Part shown: one piece after another, positions 32,332 through 44,214 of the stretch | Layout of the letters: each line of letters begins with the position of its first letter | How positions within the stretch are numbered: position 1 is the first letter of the stretch | Source: Agapanthus africanus | Lineage: Eukaryota > Streptophyta > Magnoliopsida > Asparagales > Amaryllidaceae | Length of the DNA: 64,000 nucleotides | Direction: 5' to 3' | NCBI GenBank assembly: GCA_030015575.1 | Contig: JASDDO010000006.1 | Location: forward strand, 373,200,137 to 373,264,136 | Made by a program: the position numbers and the translations under genes | The notes under the pieces: generated by a model | What the model was told of the DNA's origin: nothing | Database searches by the model: none | Seen by the model: the letters and a program-made list of their open reading frames with translations, nothing else

Positions 32332-32993
32332 TTATTTCTGATTTGGATGTACCGTGAATTTGAGGTTGGCTGGAACGTGTGAAGTAGGAGACATCATTAT
32401 GGCTATCCCCACGAAAAAGACACTCTCATATGAAGATCCTTCACCAAAAAATGAGGGGAAAAACTCAAGTGAGACCGTGTTTGATTTGCAAAATTTGACA
32501 GCAGAAATTAAGTTTTGAGTAATAAATGGTGTACATAGAATATTATCTAAAAGAAATGGTTTTTTGGGAGACCGCGGTGTTGTTTTACAGATTTGAGAAG
32601 TTTTCAAATCTGAACCATCACTTATGTTGATCTCATCGGAACCACCGTAATCGATGTAGTTGTGAAGAGTCACAATATCGGACGTAACGTGATAAGAAAC
32701 ACCGGTGTTCAATATCCAGGAGGATGGAGTGGGCCAATTAGCATTTGTGTTGTTTACCATAGGTTGGGATAGCGCCTGCGACGGATGTTGTGGTGGATTG
32801 GTTTGCAATGCGTTCTTACGAAAGAAACGAGTATGTTGACGACAGTTTTTGGTGTTGTGACCAGGACGCTTGCAGAATTTGTACTAGGAGTTGAAGCGGG
32901 ACGGGTTGTTCTTGCGTTCGACGGAGTACCAGTTATTGTTGTTGTTGTTGCAAGCGAGAGAGACACACCTTTGTCTTTCTTCTTCAGATGACG
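32332..32993 (-). pseudogene. C5 gag C-terminus and protease
   Basis: A zinc knuckle remnant YKFCKRPGHNTKNC has Tyr where the first Cys belongs and a stop just before it. The protease reads SSWILNTGVSYHVTSD, with Asn replacing the catalytic Asp, followed by LDNILCTPFITQNLISAVKFC typical of copia. The frame runs to 32332 and then into unrelated sequence. Confidence 0.8.
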
Positions 32994-32998
32994 TTCAT

Positions 32999-35900
32999 TG
33001 TAACACCCGAGCCCAATAATACTATTTCTGTTACTAGTTGAGTGTTACACATTGCTCATTCCAATTATCCTGATTGTTTGGTGCTTTTTGCTAAATTTTA
33101 ACCGGTTAAGTCATTTTGGCACATAACAAATTTTAACAACTAAAATGAAATTAAAAATATCCATGTTGGCCTACTCGTCACCACTAGTCGCGTGATAGCG
33201 TCCGCGCGTCGAGATTTTATCCCGTTCGGCGAAACGGGCAAGTTTGGACGACTACGCGCGCGTGCAAGTGTCCGACTTGGGGGCATGCATTTTAATCATT
33301 AAACACCTCTTTTCAAAATTTGGAACTCGCTTAAAATCCTATAATTTGAATTTGAAACATTTGGGCGCAACCCGGGCGCGATTTGGAAATGTTTCATTTA
33401 GCGCCGAAAAGCCCATTAATTAAATAATCTAAAACGATTTAATATATATATTTCTGTTATTTTGTAACGTTCAAATCTTTTCTTAAATTTTCTTTTAAAC
33501 CCTCTTTTTCTTTCTCAGCCAATCACGAGGCTAATCTCCCTCGTGGGCCCCACCTCGATATCTCTCTCTCTCTCTCCGCCTCTCTATCTCTCTCTAATCT
33601 TCTTCTCTCTCTCTCTCTAAAATCTCTCTCCCTCTCTCCTATAATCTTCTCTCTCTCTCTATTTATATTTAAACAGTTCCTTGTCCTCACCCAAAACCAC
33701 CACGAGAAACCCATCGCGAACCCCCGAACCCTAACCCTAGCCTCGTCGTGACCTCGCCGCCGACCTCCCCGTGACCTCGCCGTCATCATCCACACCTCCA
33801 CAGCTTCGACCGCAACCCTCCTCCCTCCTTCCCGAGCCTGCAACCCAACCCCCGACGACACCACCAGCACGCAGATCTCACCGTCGCCGCCGCCTCCCAT
33901 CGCCGACGACGCCAGAGACTCCCTCTCTTCACCCTCGTCACGACCTGCTCGTCTTCCTCCTCCTTCCCTCTCCGGAGTTGCAACTGCAACAGAGCCGACC
34001 CTAACACCAACCCTAGTCGCCGGGAAACTTGCCGTCGATCCTCGCCGTCGTTGCCAGAGCCACCTCCGACCACCTCCTTCTCCCCCTGAACACCAGAGCA
34101 GGCCAACACCCCTCTACTCGCCGCACCACCCCTTTCCAGCGAACCCAGAAACTTTCAGCCTTCGCTGTTCGCCGGCGCTGCCTCGCCGGCGCCCCCATCG
34201 CCGTCGGACCCGTCGTGGTTGCCTCTGGTTCTTCCCTGTAAGCATCCCTTTACCTTTCCATTTGTGTTAAACCCCCTCGCTGGTCTTTAGTATACGTGTA
34301 TCGTATTTTGCTAACTTGGTCGCCGTTTTGACATTCCGCCGGATTCCGGCCGTGCCGACGTCTGGACCCGACTCTCCAGCCAAGTACTCTGGTCCGTGTG
34401 GTCCCGCTGTTCGCTGCTTGGACTCGATCCGTGGCCCGTGCATCCGTCTCGTGTTTTCCGCCGACGTTGCATTCGTGTTTTCCGGTTTGCGAAACTGTCG
34501 AGGTAAGTATCCGAATACTTGCTCTAACATGCTAGCACACAAGATCAAGTCTTGCTATACATTTAATTATCATATTATTTAGTATAACCACACAGTTGAT
34601 GGTAATATCGATATTTAGTATAACTTAGAATTGACGGTTGCAAGTATCTTTAACATTGAATCATTATAGTAGTTTCTTGTAATTAATCGGTATGCTATCA
34701 ATCCATACTTTAACTAACTAAACCAATTAGATCGTCCTTGCTTTATTCGTTAAATCATCCATGAGACAATTATTATGCTTTAGTTTTAAATTCATGTAGC
34801 TTCATTACTTTCTGTTGTTGATATTGTTTCACCTTGTGACTATTGCACCCCAAGGGTGCTCGAATCTGTTAGTATAATACAACTGCATCATAATCATGTA
34901 CCATTGTAATTAAATGACCATTAGTGCTGTTTACTTTAAATTCTTGCTGCTGTTACTTATTCGATTGTATACCTGTTGAGAGCACATACTCGATTACATT
35001 ACATATTGACCCGACCCTGCTACACCTGACATATATTTACATACTGATGCACCGGACATGACACCCTGTACATACCGACTCGACCTATTGTACTACGACC
35101 TGACTTGTTACATGATCTCATGCCTAATCTCATGCCTAATGCCAACAAACCTGACTTGGGGTCCTCGTGGACCATTCCTGTTGTCTATCTAAACAAACTG
35201 ACCTGTTACCTGATCCCGTGTTGGCATTAGTCCTTGATTTCTGAATACCTGACCTGACATACATAACTTAGGGGTATGGGGAAATCAAAGGTGAAACCGA
35301 CTTGTAACTCAACAGTTCGATACCTGTTCTGATCAGTCTTACGGGCCTGGCCTGCCCCGGAATGATGATGCTGACATCACTCGCCCATCCTACTACCTAT
35401 TACTGCCTAGCGGCACGTCTCGGATTCAGCCCCGAGAATCTTGACCGTGGTCCCGGGCACGCACGGGATACTATTGAGTTACATCGACGAGTCACCAATT
35501 GATTTCAAAGACTTTAGAGTAGAAACCTGATAGGACAGTTTAGTTACCACTGCACATTACCCGGCACCGTTATTTCATAGTACTGCTTTATTCATGTTCA
35601 TCCCTGCATTGCTTATTACCATGTTTATATTATTTTATTGGTTGACTTGACGCGCTGACGTCTGGGTTTTGCATGGCCCAGATTCTTTACTACTGTCGTC
35701 GACCGAGCAGGAGTACTGCAGCCAGCAGGCTGATTTGTGAGTTCTATAGTGGTTAGTTTACTTATTGCAATTTTATTTCCCGGCGCGATCCCGCATTACG
35801 GGACGTACCTTTCTATTATTGCATTGGATCACTTGCTTCCGCACTTATTTTTCATTGGCTCTTATTATTATGGATTTGGACATGTGTGTAGATTAGTTTA

Positions 35901-36025
35901 TTCATCTTGTTCTTGATATCTCTACAGCCGTAATGTGATTGTGGATGATTACTTCCTACCCACAGGTAGCATGGTTGGCTATGTCACGTGCCCAATCTTG
36001 CGTACTCTGGGAAGCGGGCGTGACA
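32999..36025 (+). repeat. G2 5' LTR
   Basis: 3,027 bp. A CT-rich microsatellite (about 33555-33660) precedes TATTTATATTTAAACAG, a likely TATA region, and a Pro/Ser/Arg-rich GC stretch (33720-34250). The apparent reading frames in this stretch occur in both LTRs and have no family resemblance, so they are not called as genes. Confidence 0.92.
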
Positions 36026-36034
36026 TGGTTCTTT

Positions 36035-36047
36035 TGGTATCAGAGCC
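36035..36047 (+). other. G2 primer binding site
   Basis: TGGTATCAGAGCC, nine bases after the 5' LTR end; initiator Met tRNA type, as in chromoviruses. Confidence 0.88.
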
Positions 36048-36265
36048 ATAGGTTAGTCAGGTTGATTCTTTTGTAGTTGGGTATTGTACCCAATACACGA
36101 ATCAGAATACCCGTGTTTAGGAAACATGTCCTGCCACATTGACCGTTTTACCATTCTTGAATCACATTCTTCCTGATTATATCTTTTACGACGTGCCAAA
36201 CTTACTTTGCATATCGACTCGGAACCTGATTTCTTGTTATCCCTAGGACTTGGGCGACTTGGGTA

Positions 36266-38490
36266 TGTTGGAGATAGTGCCCTCAGAGTCAATTAGATTA
36301 GGTCACAGGTACGTGATTGGTAATGATTGAGGGAGGACCTATCCCGGTAGGACAGTCTTACTCGAGATGATAGTATGCTATCTGGTTTACCTTTATCATC
36401 GTGTACTGCTTTAGGTGACCTGACACGTCGCTATTACACGTTGATAGAGCCCCTAGGATTCTTGCTTGACCACCAGCAGTATGAGGGCGATCATATAAGT
36501 GGGAGCTGGGAGTCTACAAGCATATCCTTAAAAGGTCCCTAGTCGTGGGAGTTTCGAGACCGGGCATCGATACTCCATTAGTAGACTAGTGTATACAGTC
36601 GAGACCCCGACGAGGGGCGGTGGCCGGTCTCACAAGCCACTGGTGTCAGTTGGATCACCTGAGATGTAACAGGTGCTCATTGGGTTATGAGTACACCGGA
36701 CAGGACTCGCCGGGAACATGCAGCAGTTGGTCATATACCAGACGTCAGATGGCAGTTCCTTGGTGACATGTGTGCAGGTTAGTTCATCGACCTGGGGATC
36801 GTCATTTGTCTCGAGTGAGTTCCCACTGTACTTTGATTACTACCCTACCCACGGCTCAAAGGAATCGTGCAAACAGGTTTTAGTTGGGTACAGTCCCGAG
36901 CCACATGGAGGCAGTGAGCGTATCTTCAGGGGTTCGTCTCTCCCGGTATTGGGGGTGAGGTCGTGCTGTGTCTTAGGAGAGCCATTACACAAAGTCCTTG
37001 GCCAAGGCAAGGAGATTTACTGGTAGGTATTCCAGTAGTATCTCAGGGTGTTCTGGGCTACACTCCGACACGACTTGTACCGCTTTTGGGGTCTGACTTT
37101 ACCAACCCCCTAGGCCCGCCATGCGATACTCATAGACGAACGGACCGGACTGCACGGATATTGTCACTGACAGGCTCAGTAGGGTGTCAGGATGAGTTTA
37201 CTCATCGACGTCCCTTTTGGTCAATAGCTGGTGGCCCGTCACGTATTGGCTTATACCTCTGACGTGCTAGTGGTTAAACTCACAGCCATAGTATTGACGA
37301 GTCTTTAGAGTCCACCACACTTTAAGTTACTCAAGTTTCGGGCGAAACGCTGTAGAGGCCGTATGGAGATATGCAGGGTCCGATCAGATACGTGCGGTAT
37401 TGCACGGATCAGGATCGGACGGTTTGTACTAGTAGCCGTATAGGTTTATGGCAGGGTTCGATCAGATACGTGCGGTATTGCACGGATCAGGATCGAACGG
37501 ATATTACTAGCCGGCTTTGGTTTAAGCCGTCCTAGTTTAGTACAGTGTAGATTTTGTCTCTTTGCATTTGTATCCGGACGGAATACAGATGCGGGTGTGT
37601 ATGCACAGTATCGGGGTTTTCCTGTAATTTATTACGGGACCAGTTTTCTGGAGTTGCCAGTTTGCATTCCGTTCCGGCCGGTTTTTTCTTTGTTCTTTCC
37701 CGGCCGGACTTTTTCGATGGAGGGGGTTATTGCAGTTTTGCAAATAACACTTTGTGGGGGTTTCTTGCAATTGTATTGATTATGATGGCTTTCATATCTT
37801 GCACCATTGACTTGCTTTTTATTGTGATTGAAAGGGTATGGGTTGAATAGTAGAACAAGCATGGTTCATGTTTGTTTGTGTCACCTCTTCACTTCTCCTA
37901 CACTCACCTCCCTTCTAGCTTCATATGGTTTTTTCTCCACCCTTTATTCTCACTTGATGATAAGTCTTTCATGGTTGTGAGAAGAAGAAGAGAGAGCTTC
38001 ATTCATGAGAGTTTTCTTCTTGATCTAGTTTTCATGCTAGAAAAATGCAAGCACCATTTTTCTAATCCTTGTTTCCTCCATCATCCTCATTGGCAACAAC
38101 ATAACCCCAAAGAGACAAGCATCTTCTACACTACATTCTACAGCCTATCTTGAGCATGTCGAGTTGCCGGCTTCATGCTCGAGTTGCCTCGGTATTGAGG
38201 CGGGAGCCCGTAAAAGACGAAGGCGATGTGGTGCCCTTTCCGGCGAGGAGGCGACGATGTGGAGCCAAGACTTTCCGCGGGAGATCGGGATGATGAAGAG
38301 AAGACGCGAGGACTTGATCGTCGGTATATCTCTATTCCCTTTCTTATTAGTAGCGTAGACTTGTTAATGGTTACGATCCGGAGTTTAGTGCGCGGTGGTG
38401 CCGGTTTGCAAAGTCGCAAAATTACAGTTTTTCACCGCTTCCGCATTCCGGCGTCGGATTGACGGCCTGGGGCGCCGCCGTGCACTTACA
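36266..38490 (+). repeat. C2 5' LTR with duplicated hairpin
   Basis: 2,225 bp, the same length as the C1 LTR and sharing blocks with it. At 37378-37420 and 37456-37498 it holds two copies of a 43-nt hairpin (78-bp period) with inner stem CGTGC/GCACG. The outer stem is GTCCGATC/GATCGGAC in one copy and GTTCGATC/GATCGAAC in the other. Confidence 0.92.
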
Positions 38491-38491
38491 G

Positions 38492-38504
38492 TGGTATCAG
38501 AGCC
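38492..38504 (+). other. C2 primer binding site
   Basis: TGGTATCAGAGCC one base after the 5' LTR. Confidence 0.92.
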
Positions 38505-40790
38505 GCGCCATTAACTTCGTCTAGCTTTGTGTAATGTGTTTGCATTTCCGATCGATCAAAAGTTCCAAAACCCGTATTACCTTCGCATCAGTTTCTGTTG
38601 AAAATTTTTGGTCTCGAAAATTTTTCTGTTGGTCTCAGAATGATGTGCAGGGAGATGTAAGAACACTGGAAAAATTTCGTAGCACGATCCCTCCGTACGA
38701 CCGCGGAAGGGCGGCCAAAACCCTCTTTTGGCCGCGCTTCCGCCGCAAGTTTGTGGGCTCGTGTGTTTATTTTTTTGCAGTGGGCTTATGGGCTTATTTC
38801 AGGGTTTTGGGGATATTAAAATTGGGTCCAGGTTTTCTTTAACTGCTGCAGTATTCTTTGTGGGCCCACTTGTTAAAGTTTGATCAATCGGAATATTTTA
38901 AACACATTTTTCACAGTATTTACATTATATCTGCGACCGTGAATGTCACTCGATCGGTAAATCCGGTCTAACTGCTATAGCCCGGTTAGACGGATTTGCG
39001 AACGTGACTTTCACGTTGATGTTTTGTTTTGCTGTGATGTTGCGGATCGGTCGTGGGATAGCCTGGATGCAATGCTAGTACAGTTGTGGTTGTATTATGT
39101 ACATTTGATATTGCGGGGCGAGCGTCCGACATGTGGACTGCGTCACTGCCTGTTTGTATTATTATTTTGGGGCACGACCTGGTTGCGGTCGATGTACCCG
39201 TTGTATGTATATTTTACTTTCTGTACTAGGATTACCCCGCGGAGGGGTGCACGGATAGCCGGGTTCTGGAGGGCAACAAGCCCGCATCTCATGGCATTGA
39301 GACGGAGGGGGCTTCACTCTAGGATTGGCGGGCTATTCGCCGCACTCGTAGGGGGTACAGGTTGACCCAGGAGGGGTGCCCAAGTTACCGGATTCCGTGA
39401 AGTGCTGGGTGGTCCATTCACGGCGCTGAAGGGGGCTGCCTCGCTTCAGGTTTTGGCGGTGACTTGCCGCGCCCGTAGGGGTCTAGGTTCTCATTGCACA
39501 GGCTATCCACACGACCAAGGGAACGTCGGGTTTCAGCGGCTCTGTGAAACCCGGGGATCCCAGATATCTGTATTGTTCTGTGATGCTGTACATTTCTGTG
39601 ATGTTGCATTTTATTCACGCCTTGAGCGAAATACTATATAATTGGTATATATATTAGTAGATGTTGTATATGTTTTTCATCCGCGCTAGTCCAGTCCCCG
39701 CTCTGCCGTTAGTTAGCTAACCTAACGGGTGATGACGGGACCCAGTGGCGAATGCGGATGGCATATACGTACGTCAGTATATTTTCGTTCTTTGTGGTGT
39801 GATCAATTGATGGGACTGCATTGATTCGGATCAATGCAAGTTAAAAACAAACCTAATCTGATGTTGTTGGAACACTTTTTCAAAAAGCTGTTATTGAAAG
39901 GACGTTCACTTTTGTTTTGCATCGCGGTATTCATTTAGAATATCCTGCTCCTCAGTCGACGAGGCAAGGGCCGAGATCCCTTCACCGGGAGTGACCCCTT
40001 GGACAAAAAGTTTGCGTCAGGGCATTAACTTCACTATAGCCGATTACTTTTGCTTTGCATCGCGGTATTCATTTGGAATATCCTGCACCCCATTCTACGG
40101 GGAAAGAGCCGAGATCCCTTCACCGGGAGTGACCTCTTTAGCAACGGTTTTCGTCACTATATTTTTAAAAGCTATCCGTTCCTTCAACGATATCAAGTTC
40201 ATTACGTTAAAGGTTTTCGCCAGAAACCATTCGTAGCCCTCCGTCGTTTCAGATGGGTAGCACGTAGTATTCATGCTATGTTTGTTGACCTTCGTCAAGG
40301 CATAGTGTATGGTAGCTGCTTGTTACCTTTCTGCTGCATAGATAGATGCGTTGGTTTGGGACAGTCGTATAGCCTTGTTGACCTTCGTCAAGGGCTTGTA
40401 CGGGTGGATTCAAATTAACCTGGATAATGACGGGTAGAACTTGACATGTGACTTATGATTTGTTGACCTTCGCCAAGGTCATAAGAGCATGGGGCAGAAA
40501 TCACATCGGGAGTTTCAAAAGTACTGAAACTTGCCAGATATGCGCATACCTTCTGGAGTGTGATACCGTGAGCGGATTCCGTCACGTTGTCATGCGATGA
40601 GAGTTGGATCCCGATTCCCACTGATGAGTTAGTTTACTCCTCGGGTAACCCCGACTAATTCTTCTTTCAGGTTTGGAGGAGAATTTGAGGTACAGTGGGA
40701 GGATTCCAGATTAGATAAATTGGTAACCATTCTGATCTAGGTTAGAGTGCACGCTGAGTGTTTCTTTTCTCTCTCTCTCTGGCAGCGACC
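38505..40790 (+). other. C2 long structured leader
   Basis: About 2.3 kb with no gag frame. Landmarks in C1 order: a GC-rich hairpin (38701-38745, arms of 20 nt with 18 pairs and a CCCTC loop); a doubled block ending in CCCGTAGGGGTCTAGG (about 39240-39490); the CGTTAG/CTAACG palindrome (39707-39727); two GGTATTC/GAATATC hairpins (39926-39945, 40064-40083) each followed by GATCCCTTCACCGGGAGTGA (39975, 40113); three stem-loops with apex TTGACCTTCGTCAA (40285, 40378, and 40463 with one change); and a pyrimidine tract ending GGCAG at 40785. The equivalent of the C1 pol ATG reads ATTG. Confidence 0.8.
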
Positions 40791-40874
40791 ATTGACCCGA
40801 CCCCAAGACTATGACTCAGTGACCAAGTTGACCGAACTTTCTTAACACAGGCTTTTGGATTGTCAGAGTTGCAG

Positions 40875-41605
40875 ACCTCATTACCACTCCTACTTTTACC
40901 CTTTTCTCCAGGACACCCCGTATTACTGCGAACGTCCACTTCCATTGGACAAAACCATCGTATGGTTAGATACGAACTCGAAGGGATTCGAGGATGGTTT
41001 CCGATTCTGGAGAAAACGGATAGGATTATTCAGTTGTCTTTTCCTTTTACCCTCTCTCAGGTTATGAGTACTCCTTGGTTTAGGGGTAGTACACCTGTTA
41101 CGCAAATTGGATTGTCTTCTTCCAAACCTTAGGCTGGTGCCGACCGGTAGGGAAGGAAGAAAACCAATTAGCATAACGATGGTGTGCAGAAGGTATTAAG
41201 TTCAGACAAAGCAAGGGATTAGTAAGAGGGCAAAGTAAATTGCAACAGATATTCACGACCAAACCAAATATTTCGTTACCACTCCCACATCACCTTTGTA
41301 TTTCTCCAGGACACTCCGTATCACTACGAAGATCCACAGTTTATTTGGATACTCCATCGTATGGTTATATACGAACTCGAAAGGAACTTGTTCCAGTTCG
41401 GGGATGGATTCTGGTTCAGGAGAAATAGGAATAAGGTTTATTCGGTTGTCTTTTATCCTCACCTTCTCTTGCATTGCGAGTGTTCCTAGGATTGGGACAG
41501 TACACCCATTATGCTTATTGGATAGTCTTCTTCCAAACCATAGGCTGGTGCCGAACGGTAGGGAAGGAAGAAAACCATTTGGCCTAAAAGGGTGTGCAGA
41601 AGGTA
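40875..41605 (+). repeat. Tandem duplication of about 400 bp in C2 internal region
   Basis: Units at about 40875-41195 and 41270-41605 share TACCACTCC, TTTCTCCAGGACAC, ATCGTATGGTTA, ACGAACTCGAA, TAGGCTGGTGCCGA and GTAGGGAAGGAAGAAAACCA. They are roughly 75-80% identical. A shorter third fragment is at about 42430-42500. It lies where pol should begin; no coding role is visible. Confidence 0.7.
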
Positions 41606-42879
41606 AAGACTAAAGACATATGAAGGGATTTGGAGAGGTGGCAAAGAATTATACGGTTATAGTTGTGAATCTGGATAATGGTAGAGGCATTACTAGGAAT
41701 ACCAGAATACCCCATCGGAACATTTTAATGTTTCAGTTTCACTGTGTAATGTTAAAGGAAAACTGATTTCCCGATTAGATACTTACTCCAGGGTATGTAT
41801 TTACCAGGTACGATCCTCACATCTGTATGGTTTTACAGATGATGAGTGGGAGTAAGTTATTGGGAATTGGGTGATTATCCTCATTATATCGGGATTCGTT
41901 GGAATCACTGATATTTTAGGAAGTCACCTGGGTTGTTTGCCAGTCGGCAAATATTTGGTTTTGAATATCCGCAGTTATGCACCAATTTCAAATTGATATA
42001 TCTGTACGTCTATTTTCATAGAGTGAGATATACCTTTCTGAAATTATGTCTACGACATTTACCTATATCAGTGGATGGTTAGGTAAGGAGCATTAAACAG
42101 CGGTGTAATTCTTCTTAACCATAAGTACAGTTTTCAACCTACGACACACAGTGAAAGAGTTATCAGACTCAAGGGACTTATACAGAGTATTGTATATTGT
42201 CCAGTGTCCATTAGGACAGAGGGGTTGGTCCTCATACTATATTCTGTTTACTTTTAACTACTCTAATTCTTAGACATGTGTTTCGTAGAAACACAGGGTC
42301 TGAGTTTTGAGGAGTTATTGGTATAAGAATAGAGTAGAGAACCAGGTATAGCAAGTATCAGGATTCTTCAAAGAGATCGAAGATGAAGATACTTGTGTAT
42401 GGTATTCAGTTGATAGTAATGATAAAGAGATCTTGCTTCTCTTTCAGGTTACTCATAATTGGAAGTATTCCTAAGTTGAGTAACGCTGATCGGCCTCCTT
42501 CCATTTAGTTGACATGCGCTGGGGACAGCTGCATGATTTGAATCTGGTTCAATTAAATCAGTGCCTTTGGTTCTATATTGGATATAGTACAGTTCATATC
42601 TTAACATAGTTAAGGTACGGGGAGTCGTCCGGCTTATGATTAAAACCAGACTCTGGATAACTCAAGGCACGTTTCTGTAATGGCTGTTTGTGGGTTGACC
42701 CAGGCTATGACGAGGGTTGACTTTCTACCATCTGGAAGATCAATAGTGATATTGTTCTTCACTCGCCACAATTTTAAAAGAAATGGATTTTTTCAGAAAA
42801 CAGTAGTGGGAGTATGGTAGAACTGGAAGTGATTCCAGAACCACAAACGATTACTGAAGATTTGATAAGGAACCTAAAG

Positions 42880-44165
42880 ATTCAATCTGGATTGACATTC
42901 CATTGGCCACTCCGCAGATACGGTGGGTAACTTCAGGCACCCGAGAGGTACTACGGTAGCCTCAAGGACGGTGACAGGGAAGTTCTTGTTTACCCACAAT
43001 TACCATTGCTGTTGTTCCAGGTTGCGAGACCCGGTGGGAGGATGAGTATAGCGTCGTTCTAAACTAGTTTTAGAAGTGTACGTCTATATGACTCTGCCAG
43101 AGGGTTGTCGTAGTCAGTGGGAGCAGCGGAAGCATTGGTGGACAAGTAGCTTATGTCTATTTATAGACTAAAGCAGATGTAGCGGACATAGATCATCTAT
43201 TTCTGACGTGACAGTCATAGGTTTGACTTCATCAGAATAGGGGATGGATCTGTTGAGAAGGTAGTAGGGTGTGATATCCTGGTATTTGGATGATATACAC
43301 AGAGTAGGAAAGGAAACTCCTATACTACAATCGGTTATACTTTGGTCGTCACACAGTGGTTTCTCCACAAAGGAAAGGGATATTATATCAGACATACTGG
43401 TTACTAGATCTATGGTTTTAGATCTAGATTTGGGTGGTTTCCCAATCAGGGTACTTGACAGCATTCTAAGAGTATTTAGGATGGACGACTCCTGGCACGG
43501 TAGTGTACCTGCAGGTAATGGAGTCACCCTCTCCAAAGGTGTCTTACAGACTAAAGGGGAGAGGGACGGGCATGATTGGCAGATCACTTGCTCAGGCAAT
43601 TGAGTCAATCGTGAGATGTCAAGTACCACACCAGATGTTGTTCTTGCACTAGATGCAATAAGTTGACATTAATCCAATCCTGGAGAAACAGTCGGAAGCA
43701 GTTTTAGAACATAAGTGGATGTTCTAGGGATATGGTAACGACAGCCTCATTCAGGAGACAGTTATCATTCCAGGCTTCCAAGGTGACATGGACGACAAGG
43801 AGGTTGTCAGAGTTATAGTTTTCCTTCTGATGAGGGGCAGTATTTTGGACAGGTGATCCAAGGCAATACTGAGGGAGGCATGGCGCAGGATACTGATTAA
43901 GTTCAGTTGACGATACAGTCTAAGAAGTTTGGATTTGGAGTTCATTTATGAGCTAGGTCCCATCAGACATCCAGACATATTCTGAGACTGGTATTACTCT
44001 TTTCGGGAGATGGCTTTCTCCGCGAACTTGAGATATAGAGAGACATAGAAAGGAACACCACAGGCGGATCCACTCACTGAGGCTATTCCTCGAACGCAAT
44101 AGTTCCGCAAACGAGCTTTGTGAGACTGACTAGTAGAGGAGTTGGATGTTCGGTATCACACGGGC
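42880..44165 (+). pseudogene. C2 RT-RNase H remnant
   Basis: Recognisable only by alignment to C1. Examples are GTCTATATGACTCTGCCAGA (about 43083) against the C1 RT segment VYMTQPEG, AGTCAGTGGGAGCAGCGG next to it, and GCGGATCCACTCACTGAGGC (about 44065) against the C1 RNase H end. Frames are broken every few dozen codons. 41605-42880 holds degraded sequence in which I see no clear domain. Confidence 0.6.
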
Positions 44166-44214
44166 TGTGAGTATGCGACATCGCAATAATTAGCCTTGAG
44201 TGCAAGTGGGAGAT

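Noticed and set aside
33523..34548. Several Arg/Pro/Ser-rich frames in the G2 LTRs (also 50723-51812)
   Set aside because: CT/GC-rich LTR sequence open in many frames on both strands; length variants between the two LTRs shift the frames.
36718..37262. Overlapping plus-strand frames in the C2 LTR, repeated at 44941-45207
   Set aside because: LTR sequence; frames are altered by the single-base indels between the two LTRs, so they are not maintained as proteins.
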